From an uncultured Clostridia bacterium (lineage in GTDB: Bacteria > Bacillota > Clostridia > UBA1381 > UMGS1253), in the NCBI GenBank assembly GCA_937892135.1, contig CALAUK010000001.1, forward strand, positions 1-12,870: a stretch of DNA of 12,870 bases. Reading direction: 5' to 3'. The stretch's first letter is position 1. Each line of letters begins with the position of its first letter. This document shows positions 5,931 through 12,870 of the stretch, piece by piece. The notes below the pieces were generated by a model. It was not told the origin of the DNA and searched no databases. It worked only from the letters and a program-made list of their open reading frames with translations. Position numbers and translations under genes: made by a program.

Positions 5931-7201
5931 TTTTCTTCCTCCTCTTTTTTGCTTGTGCCCAAATTCTTGCACTGACTTGAAATATTTAATAAAATTCCCA
6001 TAGATGCAAGCAAAATTAAAAGTGATGTTCCGCCATAGGAGAAGAACGGAAGCGCAACACCTGTTACAGGAACAGAAGATGTTACAACCGCAATATTAAG
6101 TATTGCCTGAATTCCTATAAGGCTTGTTATACCTGTTGCAAGATACGCTCCAAAGCTGTCTTTTGAGCACTGTGCAATACGAAAGCCTCTCCATATAAGC
6201 ATAACAAACAAAACTATAACAACCAATGCACCTAAAAGTCCAAGCTCCTCGCAGACAACTGCGAAAATAAAGTCATTATGAGGCTCGGGAAGATACAAAA
6301 GCTTTTGTCTGCTCATTCCAAGGCCGAGACCAAAAATACCGCCTGAACCTATTGCATAAAGTGAGTTTGCAATCTGATAGCCTGTGTCTGCTGTGTCTGC
6401 AAACGGGTCAATAAAAGCAAAAATTCTCTCCATTCTGTATGGTGCAGATAAAATCGCGAGCGCTCCTAAAACTATGCCGCCCGCACCGAGAATGGAAAAG
6501 TGCCATATTTTTGCGCCCGCAACAAACATTATCACAAGGCAGGACAAGCACAAAACAACCGTACAGCTAAAGTGCGGCTCAGCCATAAGCACCAATGCAA
6601 ACGCGCCTAAAATCAAAAGGTATTTCATAATTCCCGAAAAGAAGTATTTTATTCTATTTTTCGGGTTTGAAAGCTCATGCGCAAAAAATATTATAACGCC
6701 GATTTTTGCAATTTCTGACGGCTGAAATGAAATAATTCCTAAATTAATCCATCTTCTCGCCTCGTTAACAACCATACCAAGTCCCGGAATGTAAACCGCA
6801 AGAAGAATTAAAAAGCTTCCCGCAAGAATGGGTTTTGCTAATTTTCCATAGACATGATAGTCAATTCTTGCAACACCAAACATCGCCAAAACGCCTAAAA
6901 CTGCAAAAATTCCCTGTCTTAAAATGAAATGATACTGATTTCCGCCCTGATACGCAATAGCAGTCGGCGCAGATGCAGAAAACACCATAATAAGACCGAA
7001 AATAACCAAAATAAGCACAACCGCAATCAATGTTATATCGTAGTTTCCTTTTTTCGAAATCCACTTATTTTTGGTTTTTTTATCTTCTCTTATTGCTTTT
7101 CCGTACTTTTCAGAAGACGGCTTTTTCTCATAAGAGCCGCCCGATTCATGCTCTGAAAGGTAGTATACATTATTTTTTTTATATTTTCTCTCGGCGCTCA
7201 T
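5927..7201 (-). CDS. ftsW: SEDS peptidoglycan glycosyltransferase FtsW/SpoVE
   Basis: Polytopic SEDS-family polymerase that builds glycan strands from lipid II, working with the class B PBP encoded upstream. The 424-residue product starts with a charged cytoplasmic extension of about 52 residues before the first helix (ITLIAVVLILVIFGL), longer than in B. subtilis SpoVE (about 366 residues in all). Conserved elements are ARRWINLG (148-155), FQPSE (159-163), EPHFSCTVV (208-216, where many relatives have an Asp after the Pro), EPHNDFIFAVVCEELG (306-321, with the likely catalytic Asp310) and PFFSYGGTS (385-393). The sequence alone does not settle whether it serves vegetative division (FtsW), spore cortex synthesis (SpoVE) or both; the dcw position fits both names. 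The start ATG is 24 nt after mraY, with GGGGAGG 11 nt before it. The Glu-rich C-terminus carries the murG ribosome binding site. Confidence 0.95.
   Translation of the reverse strand: MSAERKYKKNNVYYLSEHESGGSYEKKPSSEKYGKAIREDKKTKNKWISKKGNYDITLIAVVLILVIFGLIMVFSASAPTAIAYQGGNQYHFILRQGIFAVLGVLAMFGVARIDYHVYGKLAKPILAGSFLILLAVYIPGLGMVVNEARRWINLGIISFQPSEIAKIGVIIFFAHELSNPKNRIKYFFSGIMKYLLILGAFALVLMAEPHFSCTVVLCLSCLVIMFVAGAKIWHFSILGAGGIVLGALAILSAPYRMERIFAFIDPFADTADTGYQIANSLYAIGSGGIFGLGLGMSRQKLLYLPEPHNDFIFAVVCEELGLLGALVVIVLFVMLIWRGFRIAQCSKDSFGAYLATGITSLIGIQAILNIAVVTSSVPVTGVALPFFSYGGTSLLILLASMGILLNISSQCKNLGTSKKEEEEK
5938..5944 (-). promoter_or_regulatory. Ribosome binding site of murG inside the end of ftsW
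   Basis: GAGGAGG ends 7 nt before the murG ATG (5930-5928) and lies within codons for the Glu-rich ftsW tail (KKEEEEK). It fixes the murG start at the ATGA overlap rather than at the ATG at 5972, and predicts coupled translation. Confidence 0.8.
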
Positions 7202-7225
7202 AAAAAGCCTATCCTCCCCGATTTT

Positions 7226-8212
7226 TTAGAATAAATATGAATAAGAAACAAGTATTGAAACAATTCCTGCTATTATAGTTACTAAAACCGCAACAGTCAC
7301 AATTTTAACCTCTGACCAGCCGCACATTTCAAAATGATGGTGAATAGGAGTCATTTTAAACAGTCTCTTTCCGCCCGTCTTTTTAAAATATGCCACCTGA
7401 AGCATAACAGAAAGCGTTTCTAAAACATAAACAAAACCTATAATAACAATTAAAACAGGCATTTTAAGCGCAATCGCCATAGCCGACACGAAGCCTCCTA
7501 AAAATAAAGAACCCGTATCTCCCATAAACACCTTTGCAGGATGGAAATTAAACATTAAAAAGCCTATCATAGCACCAAACACACCTGCGCAGGAAAGCGC
7601 CAAGGAATAGTTTTTAGTGATAAGGGCAATTACTCCTAAAACGACTGAAACAACAGCCGTTATTGAACTTGCAAGTCCGTCAACTCCGTCAGTAAGATTT
7701 ACTGCATTTGAAAATCCCGTCATAACAAAAACCGACAAAGGAATAATAAAAATTCCCAAATCAACCGTTTTTTCCATAAACGGAATATAAATATCAGTCT
7801 TAATTATATCAAAATATCTTCCAACAAGTATAAATGCTACCGATACTACAATCTGCATTAAAAACTTCTGCTTTGCCAAAAGCCCTAAATTTCTTTTTAA
7901 AACAACCTTTATATAGTCATCTATAAAGCCGATTACGCCAAACAAGAAAGATGCAAGCATAACAAGCAAAACAACAGGCGAGGTGTTTGATATAAAAACT
8001 GCGATAACACTCGCTATAATAAACGCTATTCCTCCCATAGGCGGAGTTCCGCTTTTCTTCTCGTGCCATTTTGGTCCGTCTTCTCTTATGCTCTGTCCGA
8101 ATTTAAGCTTTCTTAAATAAGGAATAAGAAAAGGCAGTATAATAATACAAATCAAAAATGCGACAGCCGCCACACAAGGTATGGCGTATTTAAGCTCTAA
8201 AAATTTAAACAT
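7226..8212 (-). CDS. mraY: Phospho-N-acetylmuramoyl-pentapeptide-transferase MraY
   Basis: Integral membrane enzyme that joins UDP-MurNAc-pentapeptide to undecaprenyl phosphate, making lipid I. The 328-residue product has about ten membrane segments and the family's signatures: GTPPMGGIAF (about 55-64), FIDDYIK with the aspartate pair (98-99), NAVNLTDGVDGLA (169-181), FMGDTGS (229-235) and the cytoplasmic TPIHHHFE motif (288-295). The start chosen is ATG at 8212-8210, because AAAGGGTGAGGG immediately upstream gives a ribosome binding site with sensible spacing. A GTG three codons earlier (8221-8219) is itself part of that site and has no room for another. The gene follows murF by 12 nt. murD, which usually comes next, is absent: ftsW starts 24 nt downstream. 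Confidence 0.96.
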   Translation of the reverse strand: MFKFLELKYAIPCVAAVAFLICIIILPFLIPYLRKLKFGQSIREDGPKWHEKKSGTPPMGGIAFIIASVIAVFISNTSPVVLLVMLASFLFGVIGFIDDYIKVVLKRNLGLLAKQKFLMQIVVSVAFILVGRYFDIIKTDIYIPFMEKTVDLGIFIIPLSVFVMTGFSNAVNLTDGVDGLASSITAVVSVVLGVIALITKNYSLALSCAGVFGAMIGFLMFNFHPAKVFMGDTGSLFLGGFVSAMAIALKMPVLIVIIGFVYVLETLSVMLQVAYFKKTGGKRLFKMTPIHHHFEMCGWSEVKIVTVAVLVTIIAGIVSILVSYSYLF

Positions 8213-8214
8213 TT

Positions 8215-8224
8215 CCCTCACCCT
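8215..8224 (-). promoter_or_regulatory. Ribosome binding site deciding the mraY start
   Basis: AGGGTGAGGG lies between the murF TAA (8227-8225) and the ATG at 8212-8210; its GGTGA core ends 5 nt before the ATG. The competing GTG at 8221-8219 is inside this site, so ATG is preferred. Confidence 0.65.
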
Positions 8225-9559
8225 TTAATCTAAAATGTTTTTTGTTATCTCCTCAAAATGCATTCCGCGCGATGCCTTTACCAAAATAACACTTCCGTCT
8301 TTTTCGCGGTTTATGTGCTCTTCGGCCTCCTCCTTTGAAGAAAACCAAATTCCCTTTTCGCCGGCGCCCTCTTTAATGTATTTTCCAAGCTCGCCGACAG
8401 AGATAACCAAATCGCAAATCTCTTTTGCTTTTTTGCCTGTCTCTCTGTGTGCATCGGGAGCGTAGCTTCCCATTTCAAGCATATCTCCCAAAACGGCAAT
8501 TTTCTTTCCTGTCATATTCTTTAAAACATTAAGTGCCGCCAAAACAGAGTCGGGAGATGCATTATAGCAGTCATTTATAACAGTAAAATTCTCTTTTTTT
8601 ATTATCTCAAGGCGCATATCAGATGAATAAAACTTTTCAAGTCCCGCTATTGCCTTATCAGGCGACACATTAAAATAATCCGCCGCCGCAAACGAAGAAA
8701 GCGCATTGTAAACATTGTGAATTCCGGGCACATTAAGTAAAACCTTGTATTTTTCACCCTTTGCGCACAAAGTAAAGCTTACTTTGTCTTTTTCATAGGA
8801 AATTTCTTCTGCAATAAAGTCCGCTTCTTTATTTTCTATTCCGTAGTACACTTTTTTAAAAGGCTTTTCTCTTTCGCCCCAGAGGTATTTATCGTCACCG
8901 TTTAAAATAAGAACTCCATCTTTTTTCAGTCCGTCCAAAACCTCAAGCTTGGCCTTTAAAATGCCCTCTCTTGAGCCTAAGTTTTCAATATGCGACATTC
9001 CAATGTTCGTTATAATCGCACTTTCGGGACAAGCGAGAGACGAAAGGTAGCTTATTTCGCCAAAATGGTTCATTCCCATTTCTAAAACTGCAACCTCGGT
9101 TTCATTTGTCACTTCACTTAAAATGGTTAAAGGAAGTCCTATGTTGTTATTGTAGTTTTTAATGGTTTTAACGGCGTTTTTGCCCTCGCTTATTGCGGCG
9201 TGAGCCATATTTCTTGTTGTTGTTTTGCCAACGCTTCCCGTAACCGCCAAAACCTTTGCATTACACTTTTCAAGATAATACTTTGAAATTTTTCCAAGAG
9301 CAGAAACTGTGTCATCAACAATAATTTTTGATGCGCTTCCCGCATCTGTATCACAGCTTACTAAAACTGCCACAGCACCTGCCTCGGAGGCGGCTTTTGC
9401 ATATTTATGACCATCGTGGTTTTCTCCTTTAATCGCCACAAATAAGCTTCCGTCTTTGCAAAGTCTGTTATCTGTTACCACATTATCAACAAATCCGTCT
9501 TCTCCGACAAGCTTTCCGCCCGCAGCAAGACAAATTTCCTTTAAGCTCATTTTTTCCAT
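8225..9559 (-). CDS. murF: UDP-N-acetylmuramoyl-tripeptide--D-alanyl-D-alanine ligase MurF
   Basis: Cytoplasmic ATP-dependent ligase that adds D-Ala-D-Ala to UDP-MurNAc-tripeptide, finishing the pentapeptide precursor. The 444-residue product has the three Mur ligase domains: an N-terminal substrate domain with TDNRLCKDGSLFVAIKGENH (29-48), the central ATPase with P-loop TGSVGKTTT (107-115), NYNNNIGLPLT (135-145), EMGMNHFGEI (160-169) and TNIGMSHIENLG (184-195), and the C-terminal domain with NDCYNASPDS (329-338), LGDMLEMG (357-364) and KASRGMHFE (428-436). The NYNNNIGLPLT and GMNHFGEI motifs separate MurF from MurC, MurD and MurE. The start ATG is 11 nt after murE. Its ribosome binding site AGGGG overlaps the murE TAG stop codon and is weaker than its neighbours'. 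Confidence 0.97.
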   Translation of the reverse strand: MEKMSLKEICLAAGGKLVGEDGFVDNVVTDNRLCKDGSLFVAIKGENHDGHKYAKAASEAGAVAVLVSCDTDAGSASKIIVDDTVSALGKISKYYLEKCNAKVLAVTGSVGKTTTRNMAHAAISEGKNAVKTIKNYNNNIGLPLTILSEVTNETEVAVLEMGMNHFGEISYLSSLACPESAIITNIGMSHIENLGSREGILKAKLEVLDGLKKDGVLILNGDDKYLWGEREKPFKKVYYGIENKEADFIAEEISYEKDKVSFTLCAKGEKYKVLLNVPGIHNVYNALSSFAAADYFNVSPDKAIAGLEKFYSSDMRLEIIKKENFTVINDCYNASPDSVLAALNVLKNMTGKKIAVLGDMLEMGSYAPDAHRETGKKAKEICDLVISVGELGKYIKEGAGEKGIWFSSKEEAEEHINREKDGSVILVKASRGMHFEEITKNILD

Positions 9560-9567
9560 ACAAAAAA

Positions 9568-9572
9568 CCCCT
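9568..9572 (-). promoter_or_regulatory. Weak ribosome binding site of murF overlapping the murE stop
   Basis: AGGGG, 8 nt before the murF ATG, shares the bases AG with the murE TAG (9573-9571). Most other genes here have GGAGG, so murF translation may rely on ribosomes finishing murE. Confidence 0.5.
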
Positions 9573-11007
9573 ATTTATTATTAACAGCTTCTCTTACTAC
9601 CTCGCGCTCATCAAAATGAATTGTGCCGTCCTTTAAAATCTGATAAGTCTCGTGTCCCTTTCCTGCAAGCACAATTATATCGTTTTTCTCGGCGTTTTCT
9701 ATTGCCCATTTTATTGCCTCAGCACGATTTTCAATTCTTATGTAAGGGCAGTTAGTCTCCAAAACTCCGGGCATAATGTCATCTATAATTGCCGTCGGGT
9801 CCTCGGTTCTCGGATTATCTGATGTGACAACTAAAAAATCAGATAATTCGCCGGCGCATTTTCCCATTTTAGGACGCTTCGTTTTGTCGCGGTCACCGCC
9901 GCAGCCAAAAAGCGTTACCACTCTTCCCTTTTTAAACTCGCTGACGGTTTTTATTATGTTTATAAGTCCGTCAGGTGTATGCGCGTAGTCAATTATAACT
10001 GTAAAATCATCGTTTGCAAAAGTTACCTCAGCTCTTCCTTTAACGCCTTTTGCTAAAGAGAGAGCCTCTACTGCTTCTTTTGGAGAAACTCCCAAAGAAA
10101 TCGCCGCTCCCAAAGCCGCAAGCGCGTTATATACTGAAAACTTTCCGGGTATTGAAAGCTTCGCTTCATATTCTTTTCCCTCGTAGGAGAGCATAAACTC
10201 TACTCCCGAAGGAGACATTTTAACATTTTTAGCATTTAAAGTTGCGCTTTCGTTTTCTATTCCGTAGCTTAAAACATTACAATCAGTTTTTATTCTTCTG
10301 CCGTACGGGTCATCAATATTTATTACCGCATTTTTGCACAGCGAGAAAAGCTTTTCCTTTGCCTTAAAGTAGTTTTCCATAGTTATATGAAAATCAAGAT
10401 GGTCCTGAGTAAGATTTGTAAAAACTGCAGTTTCAAACTCACAGCCGCCAACTCTTGAAAGCTCTAAGGCATGTGAACAAACCTCCATAACAACGCCGTC
10501 AGCGCCTTTTTTTACCATGTAATCAAACAGGGTATAAAGCTCATTTGACTCAGGTGTTGTTCTTTCAGCGGGCAAAATCTCATCTTTTATAACATTCTGG
10601 TTTGTACCTATAAGTCCATAGGTTTTTCCGCACTGTTCAAGTATTGTCTTTGTAAGGTAGGTAACGGTTGTTTTGCCGTTTGTTCCGGTCACCCCTACAA
10701 GACTTTTTCCCAAAAGAGGATTTTCGTAAAAGTTTTTAGACATAAGTGCCAGAGCGAGCCTTGAATCTTTAACATAAATAATGTTTTCTTCAAAGTCTAA
10801 TGCATCAACCGCAACAATAACACTTGCGCCCTTTTCCTTTGCAGATAAGGCGTACTTGTGTCCGTCTGTCTGATAGCCTTTTATGCAAACAAACATATCG
10901 CCTATCTCGACCTTTCTTGAGTCGTAGCAAATTTTATTTATCTCTAAGTTTAAATCCACATTACTTTCTAAAATTTCTACACCCTTTACTATGTCCGAAA
11001 GCTTCAC
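9571..11007 (-). CDS. murE: UDP-MurNAc-L-Ala-D-Glu:meso-DAP ligase MurE
   Basis: Cytoplasmic ATP-dependent ligase adding the third residue to the UDP-MurNAc stem peptide. The 478-residue product has the N-terminal domain with YDSRKVEIGDMFVCIKG (28-44), the ATPase P-loop GVTGTNGKTTVTY (105-117), ERTTPES (148-154), EVCSHALELSRV (175-186), TNLTQDHLDFH (197-207), the likely carbamylated lysine in KAKEKLF (Lys217), DYAHTPDGL (340-348) and AGKGHETYQ (448-456). The motif DNPR at 397-400 (VTSDNPRTEDP) is the known signature of enzymes that bind meso-diaminopimelate; lysine-adding enzymes differ here. The cell wall is therefore predicted to be of the meso-DAP type. The start is GTG at 11007-11005, with AGGAGG ending 8 nt before it. 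The gene lies 20 nt after the PBP gene and 11 nt before murF. Confidence 0.97.
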   Translation of the reverse strand: MKLSDIVKGVEILESNVDLNLEINKICYDSRKVEIGDMFVCIKGYQTDGHKYALSAKEKGASVIVAVDALDFEENIIYVKDSRLALALMSKNFYENPLLGKSLVGVTGTNGKTTVTYLTKTILEQCGKTYGLIGTNQNVIKDEILPAERTTPESNELYTLFDYMVKKGADGVVMEVCSHALELSRVGGCEFETAVFTNLTQDHLDFHITMENYFKAKEKLFSLCKNAVINIDDPYGRRIKTDCNVLSYGIENESATLNAKNVKMSPSGVEFMLSYEGKEYEAKLSIPGKFSVYNALAALGAAISLGVSPKEAVEALSLAKGVKGRAEVTFANDDFTVIIDYAHTPDGLINIIKTVSEFKKGRVVTLFGCGGDRDKTKRPKMGKCAGELSDFLVVTSDNPRTEDPTAIIDDIMPGVLETNCPYIRIENRAEAIKWAIENAEKNDIIVLAGKGHETYQILKDGTIHFDEREVVREAVNNK

Positions 11008-11027
11008 TTTTTTTGCCTCCTTTTAAA

Positions 11028-12870
11028 TTAGTCGCCGTCCATATATCTAAATTCCACCCTGACCGTAGTCGCAGGCTTAACCGTCTCTCCGGCGGCAGGC
11101 TCTTGCCTGAATGCCGGCGAATTTGAGCCGTCGTAGAGGCTCGCACCAAGAATTTCTATGTTAAGTCCTATCTCTTCAAGCCGCTTCTTTGCAGTTTGCG
11201 GGCTAAGTCCCGTAAGGTCAGGAACATAAACATTTTCAACCTTTGCGTTTTCTGTATACAAAATAACAGTTCCGCCGCTCTGCAAAAGTCCGCCGGGTGC
11301 GGGCATCTGCTCTAAAACTTTATCTCCGTCTCCTTTAACTTTTACCAAAAAGCCCTCATCGCGAAGCTTCTTTTCAGCCTCAGCCAAAGTAAGATTTCTA
11401 ACTCCTATAACCTCTTTTGACAAAAGCTCTTTTCCGTCTTCTGTCTGCTTTGGAATGTGAAGATATCTTAAGCTCGCTTCCATAATATTTCTTGCAACGG
11501 GGGCAGCTATCTGGCTTCCCTGATACAAAGCACCCGTAGGCTCATCTATCGCAACAAGGCACAAAATTTCGGGGTCGTCTGCGGGAGCAACACCTAAGAA
11601 CGATGCAACATATTTTCCGTTGTTTCTGGGCTGTTTTTCGGATGTACCGGTCTTTCCGCCTATCTTATAGCCCTCTATTCTCGCACTCTTACCTGTTCCG
11701 TTTGAAACAACATTTTCTAAATACTCTCTCATAGTCTTTGAGGTTTTTTCTGATATTACCTGTCTTACAACCTGGGGTTCAAAAGACTTTATTACGTTTC
11801 CGTCATTATCTGTAAACGCTTTTACAACATGGGGCTTTATAAGCTTACCGCCGTTTACAACAGCCGACACCGCAGACACCATCTGCAAGGGTGTTACTGA
11901 AAAACCCTGACCGAATGAACTTGTTGCAAGCTCAACCTCGTGCATATTTTCGTTTGTGTAATAAAGGCTGTCTCCCTCGCCTATGACATCAAAGTCTGTG
12001 TTTTCCGTAAAACCGAATGCTTTAAAATAGTTATAAAACTTATCAACACCAAGGCGTGAACCTGCCTCCATAAACACGGGGTTGCAGGAGTTTGCAAGGC
12101 CGTCTTTAAACACCTGTGCGCCGTGACCCGCTGTTTTCCAGCAGCTTATTCTGTGACCGCCTACAACGTTGTAGCCGGGGCAGTAAAATGCATTGTTGCC
12201 CTCAATAACGTTTTCCTCAAGCGCCATAGCCGCCGTTATAATTTTAAATACAGAGCCCGGCTCATATATATCACTTACCGCCTTGTTTCTCCACTGCGCT
12301 GTAAGCATTTCGCTCTTCTTTTTGGTTTTTTCCTCGCCGTCTGTCATTTTGGCAAGCTCTTCTATATCTTCAGCCGACATTATGTCAAACGGAGAATTCA
12401 TATCATAACCGGGAGAAACTGCCATAGCAAGTATCTCGCCTGTTTTCGGTGCTACAACTATCGCAAAAGCACCGCAATCGGGATTAGTTTCTAAAACTGC
12501 CTGCTCAAGATATGTCTGGGCAAAACGCTGAATTGTTTCATCAATTGTTAAAACTATATTAGACCCGTCAACCGAATCGTATTTTTCTTCATAACGAAAA
12601 CCCATCTCAACGCCGGCGCCGTTTTTAGCAGAAACTATTCTTCCCGAAACCCCTGTAAGAACGTCTTCAAAGGTTTTTTCAATTCCGTAAAGTCCCTGGC
12701 CGTCATCGCCCGTAAAACCTATAAGCTGAGGCGCTAAAAGGCCATCTGTGTAGTATCTTTTTGAGTCCTCCTCCAAAATTACTGCACTGTAATATTCTTT
12801 CGTGTCCGAAGAGGTTCTTAATTCTCTTATCTTATCAACTGTTGTAACATCAACCTTTCTTGCAATGCGG
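11028..12870 (-). CDS. Class B penicillin-binding protein, SpoVD/PBP2B type (5' partial)
   Basis: Transpeptidase that crosslinks peptidoglycan as the partner of an FtsW/SpoVE polymerase. The visible 613 residues run in frame to the window edge, so the membrane anchor and start lie outside; the apparent start at 12776 is an internal TTG. First comes the end of the dimerisation domain (RYYTDGLLAPQLIGFTG at about 38-54, then GLYGIEKTF). The transpeptidase domain follows with SVFK (206-209, catalytic Ser206), SCN (261-263) and KTGTSE (406-411), then two C-terminal PASTA repeats (about 486-540 and 546-608). B. subtilis PBP2B carries two PASTA domains and SpoVD one, so domain count leans to PBP2B while the place just before murE fits spoVD. 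The symbol is left open. It ends 20 nt before murE. Confidence 0.93.
   Translation of the reverse strand, partial: RIARKVDVTTVDKIRELRTSSDTKEYYSAVILEEDSKRYYTDGLLAPQLIGFTGDDGQGLYGIEKTFEDVLTGVSGRIVSAKNGAGVEMGFRYEEKYDSVDGSNIVLTIDETIQRFAQTYLEQAVLETNPDCGAFAIVVAPKTGEILAMAVSPGYDMNSPFDIMSAEDIEELAKMTDGEEKTKKKSEMLTAQWRNKAVSDIYEPGSVFKIITAAMALEENVIEGNNAFYCPGYNVVGGHRISCWKTAGHGAQVFKDGLANSCNPVFMEAGSRLGVDKFYNYFKAFGFTENTDFDVIGEGDSLYYTNENMHEVELATSSFGQGFSVTPLQMVSAVSAVVNGGKLIKPHVVKAFTDNDGNVIKSFEPQVVRQVISEKTSKTMREYLENVVSNGTGKSARIEGYKIGGKTGTSEKQPRNNGKYVASFLGVAPADDPEILCLVAIDEPTGALYQGSQIAAPVARNIMEASLRYLHIPKQTEDGKELLSKEVIGVRNLTLAEAEKKLRDEGFLVKVKGDGDKVLEQMPAPGGLLQSGGTVILYTENAKVENVYVPDLTGLSPQTAKKRLEEIGLNIEILGASLYDGSNSPAFRQEPAAGETVKPATTVRVEFRYMDGD

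Noticed and set aside
5931..5972. Earlier ATG for murG at 5972
   Set aside because: It would add 14 residues inside ftsW with no ribosome binding site, while ATG at 5930 has GAGGAGG and gives the usual MurG N-terminus.
8213..8221. GTG start for mraY at 8221
   Set aside because: AAAGG lies directly against it with no spacer, and it is itself part of the site that serves the ATG at 8212.
12123..12494. A 123-codon open frame on the plus strand
   Set aside because: It is antisense to the transpeptidase domain of the PBP gene and has no recognisable family features.

Overview
The window is most of a division and cell-wall (dcw) cluster from a low-GC Gram-positive bacterium, most likely an endospore-forming member of the Clostridia. 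Four things point there: the gene order; a DUF881 protein and small basic protein (Sbp) pair beside ftsZ; a MurE carrying the DNPR signature of meso-diaminopimelate enzymes; and strong GGAGG-type ribosome binding sites with frequent GTG and TTG starts. The species cannot be named from this sequence.

All genes lie on the minus strand, so transcription runs from high to low coordinates. In transcription order they are: a class B penicillin-binding protein of the SpoVD/PBP2B type (5' end beyond the window), murE, murF, mraY, ftsW/spoVE, murG, murA, ftsQ/divIB, a DUF881 gene, sbp and ftsZ. A strong intrinsic terminator (about 285-322) follows ftsZ. After it comes the start of a separate gene (1-220, TTG start, cut by the window edge) for a membrane protein that resembles SpoIIM. 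Spacing inside the cluster is tight: two ATGA overlaps (ftsW/murG and DUF881/sbp), and gaps of 6 to 48 nt elsewhere except for 65 nt between murG and murA. That wider gap holds a 9-bp palindrome touching the murA ribosome binding site. No stretch over 300 bases lacks a gene; the longest is 221-334 (terminator plus a possible promoter).

The products form one pathway. MurA makes the first committed precursor in the cytoplasm. MurE and MurF add meso-DAP and D-Ala-D-Ala, MraY and MurG build lipid I and lipid II at the membrane, and FtsW plus the class B PBP polymerise and crosslink it. FtsZ and FtsQ/DivIB organise the division site. DUF881 and Sbp are conserved membrane proteins of poorly defined role.

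The window is a recognisable housekeeping cluster, and I found no unknown multi-gene system. The points worth a second look are the absence of murD from its usual place between mraY and ftsW, the DUF881-sbp pair where ftsA sits in many bacteria, the murG-murA palindrome, and the SpoIIM-like gene after ftsZ with a possible sporulation-type promoter.
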